DNA from: Chromatiaceae bacterium
GTDB taxonomy: Bacteria; Pseudomonadota; Gammaproteobacteria; Chromatiales; Chromatiaceae
NCBI GenBank assembly: GCA_007693535.1
Contig: REDK01000159.1
Span: 76,047 to 134,464 of the forward strand
Length of the DNA stretch: 58,418 nt
Direction: 5' to 3'
Position numbers and translations under genes: made by a program. Below the pieces are notes generated by a model, which was given only the letters and a program-made list of their open reading frames with translations, did no database searches and was not told the DNA's origin. Shown in pieces: positions 10,808-21,662 of the stretch (position 1 is its first letter; each line of letters begins with the position of its first letter).

Positions 10808-11839
10808 TCAGGGCTGTTCGACCAGTTCCGCGCACGGGCGACCACGCAAATAGTGACGCACCGCACAGTTATGCTCGGCCAGCGTAGCGGAAAAGTGATG
10901 GGTCCCATCGCGCCGGGACACGAAGTATAGGGTGTCGCCATCAGCTGGATTGAGGGCAGCATGAATGGCCGCGCGACCCGGCAGCGCGATCGGGGTCGGC
11001 GGCAACCCAAAGATGACATAAGTGTTATAAGGTGTCGGCCGGTCCAAATCGGAACGGCGAATGGTCCCGTCGAAATCATCGCCGAGGCCATAGATCACGG
11101 TGGGATCGGTCTGCAGCCGCATGCCCTTCTGCAAGCGCCGCACGAAGACCCCGGCAATAGCCGCCCGCTCGTGCGGGGCGCCGGTCTCCTTTTCGATGAT
11201 CGAGGCCATGATCAGTGCCTCGTAAGGACTCGCGTAGGGCAGGCCCGGCTGACGCTGCTCCCACTCTTCGGCCAGCACCTGCTGCATGCGTGCGTGGGCG
11301 CGGCGCAGAATTCTGGTATCGGTGGTATGGCGCGGGAAGCGGTAGGTGTCCGGGAACAACCAGCCCTCGGGATGCTCGGCGTCGATCCCCAAGCGCGCCA
11401 TGATTCCGGCCTCGTCGAGATCGGCCAGCTCGATCTTGAAAGGCCCGGCACCGGCCACCGTGGCCACAGCATCGTGGAAGGTATGTCCTTCGATGATGCT
11501 GACGGGGAACTCGATAGAACGGCCACTCACGAACAGGGCCAGCATCTCGGGTGGACGCATCCCCGGGGTTACCGCGTATTCACCGGCCTTGATGCTACGC
11601 TGCGCCTCGCGCTCATAGGCGAGCGCGATGAAGAACCAGGGATTTGCGATCCACCCGCGCGCGCTCAGTTCCCGCGCCAACTGACGCAGTCCAGTCCCGA
11701 CCGGGATCTCGATGATCTCCTGCGCATCGGCGACCGGGATCGGGGTGCTCAGAAAGCGCTGGTACTCCGCCCAGATGCCGCCGGCAACGGCACCGAGCCC
11801 AATGATCAAGACCAGCAATGTGATGAGGACGGCTCTCAC
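10808..11839 (-). CDS. mltG: Endolytic murein transglycosylase MltG (YceG)
   Basis: 343 aa inner-membrane enzyme that cleaves nascent glycan strands and is thought to terminate chain elongation. One N-terminal membrane helix (about residues 4-22), a LysM-like segment (IEIPVGTGLRQLARELSARG) and the catalytic YceG domain with the Glu in IIEKETG; the terminal portion has LPPTPIALPG and YFVSRRDGTHHFS. Start is GTG, overlapping the pabC stop by 4 nt (GTGA). Confidence 0.93.
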   Translation of the reverse strand: MRAVLITLLVLIIGLGAVAGGIWAEYQRFLSTPIPVADAQEIIEIPVGTGLRQLARELSARGWIANPWFFIALAYEREAQRSIKAGEYAVTPGMRPPEMLALFVSGRSIEFPVSIIEGHTFHDAVATVAGAGPFKIELADLDEAGIMARLGIDAEHPEGWLFPDTYRFPRHTTDTRILRRAHARMQQVLAEEWEQRQPGLPYASPYEALIMASIIEKETGAPHERAAIAGVFVRRLQKGMRLQTDPTVIYGLGDDFDGTIRRSDLDRPTPYNTYVIFGLPPTPIALPGRAAIHAALNPADGDTLYFVSRRDGTHHFSATLAEHNCAVRHYLRGRPCAELVEQP

Positions 11840-12717
11840 CAGTCGGGCTCCGGAGTAAAGCAGGCCTGACGTATCCGCGCGGCAAGGACCGGCGGTAACG
11901 CCTGCGGATCGAGGTTCAGGTCATCAATACGGCGCACCGGCCACAGACCAATCAGGGCATTGGTCAGGAAGGCTCCCCGCGCCCTGCCCAGCGCGCTGGG
12001 CCTGAGCCGGCAGCACTGCACCGGCATGCCGAGCTGGTCCGCGCATCGCAACACCAGGTCGCGCACGGTACCGGCCACCCCACAGTGCGCCAAGTCCGAG
12101 GTCCGCACGCCCCCATCGGCGTCGACAAGAAACAGGTTGGTCATGGTGCCGCAGACCAGATTGCCCCAAGCATCGAGCATCAGGCCCTCGGCAACGCGGG
12201 TTGCCACCGGTGCCTCACCAGGGGGCGGCCATTCGGCGCGCGCCAGAACCTGCTCGAGACGATTGAGATGCTTGAGACCAGCCAGGCTGGGATTGATCCC
12301 GAGCCGGGTCCGACAATGGCGGACCAAGACCCCATCCTGTTCCCAGGACCGCAGCCAGGGCCGCTGTGGACCGTCAGGATACAGCAGGAGCAGGCGCGTC
12401 GGACAGGGTGCGGCAGGCGGGGCATAGCCGCGGGCACCGGTCCCACGGGTGAGCACCAGCTTGAGCGTCGCACTAGCAGGAACCCCAGCAGCGGCCAGCA
12501 TGGCGGCGGTCTCCGCTCGCCACTGCGCGATGGGTGGCATGGGGATGCCAAGGCGCGCGGCGCCGGCCGCTAGCCGTTCCAGGTGAGCCCTCCAGAGACA
12601 GGGCTGCCCCTGGCGAATGGCGATGGTCTCGAACAAGCCATCGCCATAGAGCAGGCCGCGATCTTCGCTCGCCAGCGTCGTCGCGGGCCCACCATTGACC
12701 CACGCCAGCGCCGCCAC
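11836..12717 (-). CDS. pabC: Aminodeoxychorismate lyase
   Basis: 293 aa fold-type IV PLP enzyme that releases pyruvate from 4-amino-4-deoxychorismate to give p-aminobenzoate for folate. It shows VNGGPATTLASEDRGLLYGDGLFET at the N terminus, LKHLNRLEQVLAR with the PLP lysine region, and MTNLFLV. The open frame runs back into fabF; GTG 12717 lies just after the fabF stop (12723) and fits the family. D-amino acid and branched-chain aminotransferases share the fold, but the fabF-pabC-mltG-tmk context fixes the call. Confidence 0.9.
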   Translation of the reverse strand: MAALAWVNGGPATTLASEDRGLLYGDGLFETIAIRQGQPCLWRAHLERLAAGAARLGIPMPPIAQWRAETAAMLAAAGVPASATLKLVLTRGTGARGYAPPAAPCPTRLLLLYPDGPQRPWLRSWEQDGVLVRHCRTRLGINPSLAGLKHLNRLEQVLARAEWPPPGEAPVATRVAEGLMLDAWGNLVCGTMTNLFLVDADGGVRTSDLAHCGVAGTVRDLVLRCADQLGMPVQCCRLRPSALGRARGAFLTNALIGLWPVRRIDDLNLDPQALPPVLAARIRQACFTPEPDW

Positions 12718-12722
12718 CGCGC

Positions 12723-13961
12723 TCAGAGCCGCTTGAAGATCAAGGTGCCGTTGGTCCCACCAAAGCCGAAGGAATTGCTCAGCGCGTAGTCGATCTTCAT
12801 CTCCCGGGCGGTATTCGGAACGTAGTCCAGATCGCAATCGGGATCAGGCGTCTCGTAGTTGATGGTCGGTGGCGCCACTTGGTCGCGCATGGCTAACACG
12901 GTGAAGATCGCCTCGGCACCGCCCGCGGCGCCAAGCATGTGGCCGGTCATGGACTTGGTGGAACTCACCGCCAGCCGGCGGGCGTGCTCGCCGAAGGCAA
13001 GCTTGATTGCCTTGGTCTCAGCGATGTCGCCGGCCGGGGTCGAGGTTCCGTGGGCATTGATATAGTCGATGATCTCGGGATCGATCCCGGCATCGGCCAG
13101 CGCCAGTTGCATACATTCGCAGGCCCCCTCGCCATTCTCGGATGGGGCCGTCATGTGATAGGCATCCGAGTTCATGCCGACACCGACGATCTCGGCATAG
13201 ATCGGCGCATTGCGGGCCCGTGCCATCTCGTATTCCTCGAGCAGCATGACCCCGGCACCGTCGCTGAGCACGAAGCCATCGCGGTCACGGTCGAATGGGC
13301 GACTCGCCCGCTCCGGGTCGTCGTTGCGCGTGGATAGTGCCCGGGCCGCAGCAAAACCGCCGAGGCCGACCGGCGACGTGGCCATTTCGGCACCGCCAGC
13401 AAGCATGACATCGACGATGCCATGGCGGATCATGTAGACCGCCTCACCAATGTTGTGGGTGGCAGTGCTACAGGCCGAGACGATCGAGAAGTTCGGCCCT
13501 TTCAGGCCATACTTGATCGACAGATCACCGGCCACCATATTGATGATATTGGCCGGCACGAAGAATGGTGAAATCTTGCGCGGACCGCCGTCCAGATAGG
13601 CATGATAATTGGCCTCGATACCGGTGATGCCGCCGATACCGGAGCCGATGGCAACACCGATACGTCGCCGGTTCTCATCGGTGATCTCCAGACCCGCATC
13701 CTCGACCGCCTGCACCCCGGCGGCGACGCCGTAATGGATGAAGGCATCCATCTTGCGCGTCTCTTTTTTCGAGATGTAGCGGGTGGCATCAAAGCCGTAA
13801 ATCGGTCCGCCAAAGCGGGTGCTGAAAGGCGTCACATCGAAGTGCGTAATCGGCTTGATCCCGCTGCGACCGGCCAGGACAGTGGTCCAGGCACTCGCGA
13901 TGTCGAGACCCACCGGGGCCACGATGCCGACGCCGGTGACGACGACCCTTCTACCTGACAT
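12723..13961 (-). CDS. fabF: 3-oxoacyl-ACP synthase II
   Basis: 412 aa KAS II condensing enzyme that elongates acyl-ACP with malonyl-ACP. Catalytic Cys164 is in [10 protein letters not shown], and the two histidines lie in [11 protein letters not shown] and [13 protein letters not shown]; the C terminus has [17 protein letters not shown] stands 7 nt before the ATG. It lies downstream of acpP with an unusually long 264-nt spacer. Confidence 0.96.
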   Translation of the reverse strand: MSGRRVVVTGVGIVAPVGLDIASAWTTVLAGRSGIKPITHFDVTPFSTRFGGPIYGFDATRYISKKETRKMDAFIHYGVAAGVQAVEDAGLEITDENRRRIGVAIGSGIGGITGIEANYHAYLDGGPRKISPFFVPANIINMVAGDLSIKYGLKGPNFSIVSACSTATHNIGEAVYMIRHGIVDVMLAGGAEMATSPVGLGGFAAARALSTRNDDPERASRPFDRDRDGFVLSDGAGVMLLEEYEMARARNAPIYAEIVGVGMNSDAYHMTAPSENGEGACECMQLALADAGIDPEIIDYINAHGTSTPAGDIAETKAIKLAFGEHARRLAVSSTKSMTGHMLGAAGGAEAIFTVLAMRDQVAPPTINYETPDPDCDLDYVPNTAREMKIDYALSNSFGFGGTNGTLIFKRL

Positions 13962-14225
13962 GAATCACCTCTCAGTTATTGGCCGGCAGCCATGGCCGGG
14001 ACCACGATGACTACCGCGACTGCTGCACGCATCACCGCCCGCACCGCACGAACGCCCACCGCGAGCTGGGAACGCTGGGACCGATACATGGATGCCACCA
14101 GAAGCTGTCCCTGGGTTGATACCCACTGGCGAAATCCGATTGCAGCATACCGGCGCGCCGTCAAGCGGCCCAGGCGCCGGCCCTGCGGCGGCCGGTCCGA
14201 TTTGCAGCAGCAGCGGTAACGGCAG

Positions 14226-14462
14226 CTACTTGAGATGCTCGTTGATGTAGTCGATGGCCTGTTGAACAGTGGTAATCTTCTCGGCGTCCTCGTCCGGAAT
14301 CTCGGTCTCGAATTCCTCTTCGAGGGCCATGACCAGCTCGACCGTGTCGAGGGAGTCGGCGCCGAGATCATCGACGAACGAGGCCTCGGGGGTGACGTCT
14401 TCTTCTTTGACGCCCAACTGTTCGACGACGATCTTGTGAACCCGCTCTTCAACGCTGCTCAT
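14226..14462 (-). CDS. acpP: Acyl carrier protein
   Basis: 78 aa, acidic, four-helix carrier of growing acyl chains. The phosphopantetheine attachment site is S37 in [13 protein letters not shown]. The frame continues upstream to 14663 but ATG 14462 gives the standard protein ([18 protein letters not shown]). Sits between fabG and fabF as in most proteobacteria. Confidence 0.97.
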   Translation of the reverse strand: MSSVEERVHKIVVEQLGVKEEDVTPEASFVDDLGADSLDTVELVMALEEEFETEIPDEDAEKITTVQQAIDYINEHLK

Positions 14463-14666
14463 GGTCTTCATACCCTCTGCAAGTGGACGCGCCGCACCGG
14501 CGGTGACGGCCGCGCTATTGTAGTGACTATCGCCGGTGGACGAAAGCTCGACCCCTATCCGTCGATTCGCCGCAAGCTGTTCATCGGGAACGATTATTGC
14601 CATCGACCGTGATGCCGTTCGACGGGCCAGCAGGGACGCCGGACCGCTGCCTGGCGCCAACACCGG

Positions 14667-15422
14667 TCAGGCCATGTACATCCCGCCGTTGACGTGAATG
14701 GTCTCGCCGGTGATGTAACCGGCCTCCGGACTGGCCAAAAAGGCAACCGCGGCAGCAACCTCTGCGGCTGCGCCCAACCGGCCGGCAGGGATGCCGGCCA
14801 GCAGCGCGGTGCGCTGGGCCTCGGGCAAGGCACGGGTCATATCGGTATCGATGAAACCTGGCGCCACGCAATTGACCGTGATGCCACGCGCACCCACTTC
14901 CCGCGCCAGGGCCTTGGCGAAGCCGATCATTCCGGCCTTGGCCGCAGCATAGTTGGTCTGCCCGGCGTTGCCGCTGACCCCAACCACCGAGGTGATGTTG
15001 ATGATGCGCCCCTTGCGGGCCTTGGTCATCGCCCGCAGACACGCCTTGCTAAGGCGGTATACCGAACTCAGGTCGGTAGCGATGATGTCGTCCCATTCGG
15101 CATCCTTCATCCGCAGTAACAGATTGTCGCGCGTGATACCCGCATTATTGACCAGGATGCCAGGCATGGCCCCGAGTTGGGCCGCGATCGCCGCCAGGGC
15201 GGCCTCGATGCTAGCCTGATCGCAGACATCCAGGCGCAGCCCGAGCCCACGGATGCCGACCTCGGCCAGAGCGGCGGAGATGCGCTCAGCACCCGCCTGC
15301 GTGGTTGCGGTACCGGCCACCGCGGCGCCGCGGCGACCTAGGGTTAGGGCGATGCTCTGACCAATGCCACGGCTGGCACCGGTGACCAGCGCGATCTCGC
15401 CGGCAAGGGATTCGGTCATCAT
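14667..15422 (-). CDS. fabG: 3-oxoacyl-ACP reductase
   Basis: 251 aa NADPH-dependent short-chain dehydrogenase that reduces beta-ketoacyl-ACP. Cofactor motif TGASRGIG (residues 14-21), NNAG (92-95), and the catalytic set S145, Y158 and K162 (YAAAK). The C terminus ends ETIHVNGGMYM as in FabG. Two adjacent ATG codons (MMTES) are possible starts. Confidence 0.95.
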   Translation of the reverse strand: MMTESLAGEIALVTGASRGIGQSIALTLGRRGAAVAGTATTQAGAERISAALAEVGIRGLGLRLDVCDQASIEAALAAIAAQLGAMPGILVNNAGITRDNLLLRMKDAEWDDIIATDLSSVYRLSKACLRAMTKARKGRIINITSVVGVSGNAGQTNYAAAKAGMIGFAKALAREVGARGITVNCVAPGFIDTDMTRALPEAQRTALLAGIPAGRLGAAAEVAAAVAFLASPEAGYITGETIHVNGGMYMA

Positions 15423-15556
15423 GCTTACTCGTCAACGATGGAGACAGGGGATCAACACCCAGCGCGGCGGCAGCCTGCATTGCGGGCACGAGTGCGGACC
15501 TCGGGCCGGGCGGCGAGAGTCGCCATGTCCAGTTGCGGCGCGCCGCATCCGTCGGA

Positions 15557-16498
15557 TCAGGTTGCAGCAGCCACCAAGCCTTCGATCACGCCGGGAGGAT
15601 CAAACAGGGACCGCGTCTCCAGGCACCTATCGATGCGCTTGCCGAGCCCCGTCAGGACCTTCCCGGGGCCGGCCTCGAAGGCCAGCGTGACGCCCTGCGC
15701 AGCGATCGCCTGCACGCACTCCACCCAGCGCACCGGGCTGTAGAGTTGGCGAGCCAGCAGTTCGCGCACCTGAGCGGGATCGCTGGCAGTTCCAGCGTTG
15801 ACATTATGCACCACAGGGATCGCAGGGGTATTGATCCGGATCGCTGCCAGATGCTCCGCGAGCTGCAACGCAGCCGGGCGCATCAGCGCACAATGGGACG
15901 GGACGCTGACCGGCAATACCACCGCGCGTTTCGCCCCGGCCGCTCGCGCGGCAGCGACGGCGCGCGCCACCGCCGCGCTGGTACCGGCGATCACCACCTG
16001 GCCAGGTGCATTATAGTTCACTGCTTCCAGCACCTCGCCCTCGGCCTGCTCCGCGCACAATGCACCCACCGCAGCATCGTCGAGCCCGAGCAGCGCGGCC
16101 ATTGCCCCCTGCCCGACTGGCACCGCGACCTGCATCAGGCGTGCCCGCTCGGCCACCAGGGCCACCGCGTCGGCAAATGTCAGCGCCTCCGCGCAGACCA
16201 GCGCCGTGTACTCGCCCAGGCTGTGCCCGGCCATGACCACCGGCCGCGGGCCACCCTGTACCTGCCAGCAGCGCCACACCGCTACGCCGGCAGCCAGCAT
16301 TGCCGGCTGCGTAGTTTCGGTGCGATCCAGTTCCGCGGCCGGACCGGAACTGACCAACTGCCACAGATCGCGGCCAAGCACGGACCCGGCCTCCTCGAAG
16401 GTCGCCTGGACCAGGGGATAGGCCGTAGCCAGGTCAGCGAGCATCCCGACCGCTTGAGAGCCTTGGCCAGGGAACAGGAACGCTATCGGTCTCGACAT
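15557..16498 (-). CDS. fabD: Malonyl-CoA:ACP transacylase
   Basis: 313 aa; loads malonyl groups onto ACP. FPGQGSQ is at residues 9-15 and the nucleophile is S93 in GHSLGEYTAL; the second-half histidine lies in VPSHCALM. The frame extends 19 codons further, but ATG 16498 gives the canonical MSRPIAFLFPGQGSQ start. Between fabH and fabG in the fatty-acid unit. Confidence 0.95.
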   Translation of the reverse strand: MSRPIAFLFPGQGSQAVGMLADLATAYPLVQATFEEAGSVLGRDLWQLVSSGPAAELDRTETTQPAMLAAGVAVWRCWQVQGGPRPVVMAGHSLGEYTALVCAEALTFADAVALVAERARLMQVAVPVGQGAMAALLGLDDAAVGALCAEQAEGEVLEAVNYNAPGQVVIAGTSAAVARAVAAARAAGAKRAVVLPVSVPSHCALMRPAALQLAEHLAAIRINTPAIPVVHNVNAGTASDPAQVRELLARQLYSPVRWVECVQAIAAQGVTLAFEAGPGKVLTGLGKRIDRCLETRSLFDPPGVIEGLVAAAT

Positions 16499-16607
16499 GG
16501 GATCAGCTTCAGAGGTTAGGGTCATGGTCGCCGCTCGCGGCGGCCCCAGCAGCACCTGTGGATTCTGGGCGCAAGCTGGGCGCAGGCTTGGCGGAGGCTG
16601 GCCGGAC

Positions 16608-17563
<956 letters not shown>

Positions 17564-17567
<4 letters not shown>

Positions 17568-18613
17568 CCCACCGCCCTCTGCTGTTCCAGACCGAAGCCG
17601 CGGGCCAGATTCAGATGCGCCGCCACCTCGTGCTGGATACGGGCAATGACCTTGGTGTTGATCTCTTTAGCGGCGATATGGATGGCATTTTCGAAGGCCA
17701 GCACATCGGCGCCGCCGTGGCTCTTGATGACGATGCCCTGCAGGCCGAGCAGGCTGGCACCGTTGTAGCGGCGCGGGTCCACCGTACGCCGAAAGCCCCG
17801 CAGTACCGGCAGGGCGGCCAGGGCGGCAAGCCGTGACAACAGGTTCCGGTTGAAGTGCTGGCGCAGCAGATGAGCCATGAACTTGGCGGCGCCCTCGCTG
17901 GTCTTGAGGGCAACATTGCCAACGAAACCATCGGTGACGACCAGGTCCACCTCGCCGACATAGATGTCGTCACCCTCGACGTAGCCGATGTAGTTCAGCG
18001 AACTGGCAGCCAGCAATTCATGCGCCTGGCGCACCTGTTCGTTGCCCTTGATCTCTTCCTGGCCGATATTGAGGAGCCCGACCCGCGGGCTGGCGATGCC
18101 AACCACTGCCCGCACCAGCTCGCTCCCCATCACGGCGAACTGCAACAGATGCTCGGCGGTACAGTCCACATTGGCGCCCAGGTCGAGCATGTGGGTCTGA
18201 CCGTCGAGGGAGGGGACCGCGGCGATAATGGCCGGACGGTCAACCTGGGCCAGGGTCTTGAGGACGAAGCGGGCAGTGGCCATCAGCGCCCCGGTGTTAC
18301 CGGCGCTGACGCAGGCATCGGCCTCACCGCGCTTGACCAAATCAATGGCGACGCGCATCGAGGAATCCTTCTTGTTGCGCAGGGCGCGCGATGGCAGTTC
18401 GTCCATGGCCACCTCCTGGGTGGCGTGATGGATGCGCAGGGCCGCACCGGGTGCCGCCTCCTTCAGGTGCGGCTGGATTGCCTCCTCGCGGCCCACTAGA
18501 ATCAACTCGGCATCCGGGCGCTGGCGCAGGAAGCCAAGCGCCGCGGGCACCACGACGGAGGGTCCGTGATCTCCGCCCATGGCGTCCAGCGCGATGGTCA
18601 AACGGGTGCCCAA
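17564..18613 (-). CDS. plsX: Phosphate acyltransferase PlsX
   Basis: 349 aa; makes acyl-phosphate from acyl-ACP for phospholipid synthesis. Begins [19 protein letters not shown] and contains [10 protein letters not shown] and [10 protein letters not shown]. The longest frame starts 40 codons earlier with a non-conserved Ser/Arg-rich stretch; the TTG at 18613 is preceded by AGGAG (complement of 18621-18625) with 7-nt spacing and gives the family N terminus. Follows rpmF, its usual neighbour. Confidence 0.94.
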
Positions 18614-18689
18614 GGCTGTTCTCCTGATCGCTGGCTGTCGGCGGTGGGGCCGCCGCCCGGGCAATGGCGGTAATGCGGTGACGTCGGAC

Positions 18690-18866
18690 TCAGTCGTCGC
18701 GCTCGACGACCTGGCGGCCACGGTAGAAGCCATCCGGCGTCACGTGGTGCCGCCGATGGATCTCGCCGGTCTTGCTATCCTCGGAGAGGGTCGGCCGGGT
18801 CAAGGCGTCATGGGAGCGGCGCATGCCGCGCTTGGAAGGAGTTTTACGGTTTTGCTGAACGGCCAT
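18690..18866 (-). CDS. rpmF: 50S ribosomal protein L32
   Basis: 58 aa: N terminus [21 protein letters not shown] terminus [13 protein letters not shown]. These are the L32p signatures of beta/gammaproteobacteria, with the [10 protein letters not shown] segment in place of the zinc-binding form. GGAG lies 6-9 nt before the ATG. Too short for a simple ORF filter. Lies between yceD and plsX, the standard order. Confidence 0.97.
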   Translation of the reverse strand: MAVQQNRKTPSKRGMRRSHDALTRPTLSEDSKTGEIHRRHHVTPDGFYRGRQVVERDD

Positions 18867-18892
18867 GGAGGTCTCCGGCTAAGCTGGTTCTG

Positions 18893-19486
18893 TTACGGCC
18901 CGGCGTCCGGCTCATGAGCGTTCGCATCCGGGTCTGGGTCAGAAGCGCGCGTGCGCAGGGCGGCAAGTGCCGCGAATGGGTTTGGTCGCTGCTGACCTCG
19001 ACGCGCTGCATGGTCCGGTCCTGCCTCGGAGGCGGACTGACCCGGCACCGGCGGCGGCTGGCAATCTCCCTCAGGATGCCGAGGCACAGCCGGGATAGCC
19101 AGGATCAGCTCATCCTCGATCAGTTCCCGGGGACGAATGAGCGGCGTTTCCAGCAACAGGGGATCGTAGGCATCTGGCAACGATCGGGCCGCATCCAGCC
19201 CGGTCACGATGGCGAGCCCGAGCACCACATCGACCTCCAACGCGTAGGGCTGACCGCAGCGCTGGCAGCGCAGGTGGAGCACGGTGCGCACGGTGCCGCT
19301 CACCTGCTCCCGACCTTCCTCGTCCCGCCCGAAGGTCAGATGATAGGCCACCTGGCCCGTGCTCAGATCTGGCTCGATCAGATCGGCCAGCCTGGTAAAG
19401 CCAGCCAACGGCAGATTGCCCCGGTAGTTATCGCCGGAGACAATCGCCCGCCGCGGATCCAGCAGTTCCGGCAGGGACTTTGACAT
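18893..19486 (-). CDS. yceD: YceD/DUF177 family 23S rRNA accumulation protein
   Basis: 197 aa. The family is needed for normal 23S rRNA levels in E. coli and plants; biochemical role unclear. The sequence has the CxxC pair in LRCQRCGQPY (about residues 73-78) and the late conserved motif NPFAALAALR. Its acidic tail (DPDPDANAHEPDAGP) is longer than in E. coli (173 aa). First gene of the fatty-acid operon, 27 bp ahead of rpmF. Confidence 0.9.
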   Translation of the reverse strand: MSKSLPELLDPRRAIVSGDNYRGNLPLAGFTRLADLIEPDLSTGQVAYHLTFGRDEEGREQVSGTVRTVLHLRCQRCGQPYALEVDVVLGLAIVTGLDAARSLPDAYDPLLLETPLIRPRELIEDELILAIPAVPRHPEGDCQPPPVPGQSASEAGPDHAARRGQQRPNPFAALAALRTRASDPDPDANAHEPDAGP

Positions 19487-19495
19487 AAGCCCACC

Positions 19496-19525
19496 AGACT
19501 ACGTTTTGTAAAAACCTTTTGTCAA
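19496..19525 (-). promoter_or_regulatory. Candidate sigma-70 promoter for the yceD-rpmF-fab unit
   Basis: On the minus strand a perfect TTGACA (-35, 19525-19520) is followed after 18 bp by TAGTCT (-10, 19501-19496), just upstream of the yceD start. The spacer is AT-rich against a GC-rich background. The -10 matches the consensus in three positions only, so the exact -10 is uncertain. Confidence 0.5.
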
Positions 19526-19571
19526 CCCCGGCACAGCAGCCGCGCTGGCGACACAACGCGCAAACGGCCCC

Positions 19572-19595
19572 GGACCCGGACCCGGACCCGGACCC
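19572..19595. repeat. Tandem GGACCC hexamer array
   Basis: Four exact GGACCC units in a row, about 50 bp upstream of the putative -35 box of yceD. Not inside any supported gene. Confidence 0.75.
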
Positions 19596-19770
19596 ATCAG
19601 GAGCCGGTCTCATCAACGCTACGCAGGCGGTTGCTCCCGTGACGACCACCAGACCCATCGGTCACCTGTTGCCCGGGCGCAGCCTCAATCCAGCCAGCCA
19701 CAGCGTACCGACACTCGCCTCGTTGACCCACCCCGCGGCCGACCGCGAGCCACACCACCTGTAGCAGCCC

Positions 19771-21030
19771 ATGAACAAGCGACAACCATGGCACCTGGCG
19801 GCCTGTGCCAGCCTGGCGCTCGCCCTGATGCTTTCGGCCTCCACTGGCACTGCGGCCAGCATCGATGGCAGCTTTGCCGAACTCTATCCGGACCCCTGGT
19901 GGTCCACCCGCTGGGGTCGCACCGCGATCACCCTCGGGGCCGCGGTTGCCGTGGCAGGCGCAGCGGCCTTCACCGTGGCCAGTGCCGGGGGTGGCGCTGC
20001 CGCCCTAAGTGCCGCTGGCAGCTGGGTCGCCAACGCTGGTGCGCTGGCCGGCTTCGCGGCCACCTATGGCGTCGGCGCCGCGGCCACCGGCCTTGCTCTG
20101 CTCGGCACCGACACCGAATCGAGTGGTGGTTTCGGCATCGCTGGCAGCGGCTACGTGATCGCTGCGCTGACCGGCCCTGGCACCGGCGTCGTCACTGACC
20201 TGTCGCTGGATCAAGTCCGACACCGCCTCCACCGCCGCTCCCATCAGCGCTACGAGTTCATCAAACTGCCACTGGCAGAGCGCCGCGGCAATCGCGATGT
20301 GCGCGCCCTGCTGGCCGAACTGCGCGAGATCGAGGACCGCCTCGCCTACGGCGACATCACCGGCGAGATGTTTCGCCGCGAGACTGTGGCGATCAGCGAT
20401 CGCCTGCAGCGACGCCTGCATGATACATGCAGCGACCCCGGCGTTCAGCGTAACCAACTATTCGATGCCATCAATGCTGCCATCCTCGCCTATAATCGCG
20501 GTGATGATGCAGGCGCCGCGCGCTGCATTGCCGCGGTCACACTGCACGCCCGGCAACGGTCATTCCTAAATTACATGACCGCGCTGCACCTGCTCACCGC
20601 CGGCGCATACGAGCACGCCTTCAACGCCCTTGACACCGCGATTGTCCGTGAACCGGGAGCATTGCAACCCTACATCCTCTATATCACCGCCCTAGGCGAT
20701 CGTCATGAATATGCCAGGGCACTGGAGATTGCACGACTGGGGTTGCGTAATGTCGATCGCAACAGTGTTCACCTGCTCTATGCTGCTGGTGATGCCAGCT
20801 TCCGGCTGAGTGAATACCAACAGGCTGCCGAATTCTTCCAGCAGGCCCATCGGCATATCGATGATGACCTGATCCGGGCCGATACTGCCATGATGGTGGC
20901 AGTCGCCTGGTATCGCAGTGGCGAAACCAGCCAAGGTTGGGACTGGTATCAACGCGCACTGCGTGAACTCGGCAGCAACGAGGAGGCCAAACGCGCCATC
21001 ACCCGCCGCTGGAACCATCTCGTCGACTGA
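19771..21030 (+). CDS. Exported TPR-repeat protein of unknown function
   Basis: 419 aa with a signal peptide (basic MNKRQPWH, hydrophobic core, cleavage near TAAS at about residue 30). Residues about 54-120 form a Gly/Ala-rich hydrophobic stretch resembling glycine-zipper or membrane-associated segments. The middle (150-230) is charged and helical, and residues about 260-400 contain TPR-like helix pairs (ALDTAIVREPGALQPY, SEYQQAAEFFQQAH). No enzymatic motif was recognised. It stands alone between the divergent yceD promoter region and the cytochrome genes. Bacteriophage-adsorption (NfrA-type) or assembly scaffolds also use such TPRs, but no specific family is claimed. Confidence 0.75.
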   Translation: MNKRQPWHLAACASLALALMLSASTGTAASIDGSFAELYPDPWWSTRWGRTAITLGAAVAVAGAAAFTVASAGGGAAALSAAGSWVANAGALAGFAATYGVGAAATGLALLGTDTESSGGFGIAGSGYVIAALTGPGTGVVTDLSLDQVRHRLHRRSHQRYEFIKLPLAERRGNRDVRALLAELREIEDRLAYGDITGEMFRRETVAISDRLQRRLHDTCSDPGVQRNQLFDAINAAILAYNRGDDAGAARCIAAVTLHARQRSFLNYMTALHLLTAGAYEHAFNALDTAIVREPGALQPYILYITALGDRHEYARALEIARLGLRNVDRNSVHLLYAAGDASFRLSEYQQAAEFFQQAHRHIDDDLIRADTAMMVAVAWYRSGETSQGWDWYQRALRELGSNEEAKRAITRRWNHLVD

Positions 21031-21662
21031 TCCGGCAGCCGACGGGCAGCATACCCGCCCCCAAAAAAGAAGGCCGGTCTGGCAGCATCGGCGCCAGACC
21101 GGCCAAGACGGGTGCGCGCGACCCCGTGACCGCCGTGGCGGCGGGGCCTTATCACGCACTGTCGCTCCTCCTCCCTACTCCTCCGCCCGAACTGAGTGCG
21201 GATCGGCACCGGTGCAGGCTGCACCGCTTCAGCCAGTGCGCCGCCGCCCGCGACAGGCAAGAACCGGTGCCGAACTCATTCCCGCCGGACTGTAGACGCC
21301 CAAGCTCGTGATTCAGTCGCGGAACGGGGCCATCCGCGCCCTGCCAATCCGCACATCAGGCACGGCGTAACCGATGCCGCGCGCACCGTGTTCGCGCACC
21401 CGATCATCCTAGAAACAGCCGTTGACCCCTTCGTTCGTCAAACAGGTGATTGGCTGTTCCGGGATTCTGCGCGCGACTCGGAATCACCCTTCGGGTGCGG
21501 GCCCGACGCCCCCGAATCACGTCCACGGGGCACGCCCCGCGCGGCGTCCGGCCCGGCTGCGCGACAACTCGTTGGAATCGATCGACGATTCCGCCTCGCG
21601 GTGCCTTGCTGGGCACCACGCGGAACGGACCCTGCAAGGGCGTTCAACTACCGGTTCTAGGA
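21031..21662. other. 632-bp region without a supported gene
   Basis: Apart from the hairpin at 21063-21104 nothing coding or repeated could be supported. Short frames exist on both strands but none has a ribosome-binding site together with a family-like product. Confidence 0.5.
21063..21104 (-). terminator. Intrinsic terminator reading on the minus strand
   Basis: A 12-bp perfect stem (21072-21083 with 21093-21104, GGCCGGTCTGGC arm) with a 9-nt loop is flanked by an A-rich tract at 21063-21071, which becomes a T-rich tract after the stem on the minus strand. It can end the minus-strand cytochrome transcript, although 560 bp lie between; it may also act in the plus direction behind the TPR gene. 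Confidence 0.7.

Noticed and set aside
13976-14089. 37-codon frame before fabF
   Set aside because: No ribosome-binding site seen; kept only as an observation in the acpP-fabF gap.
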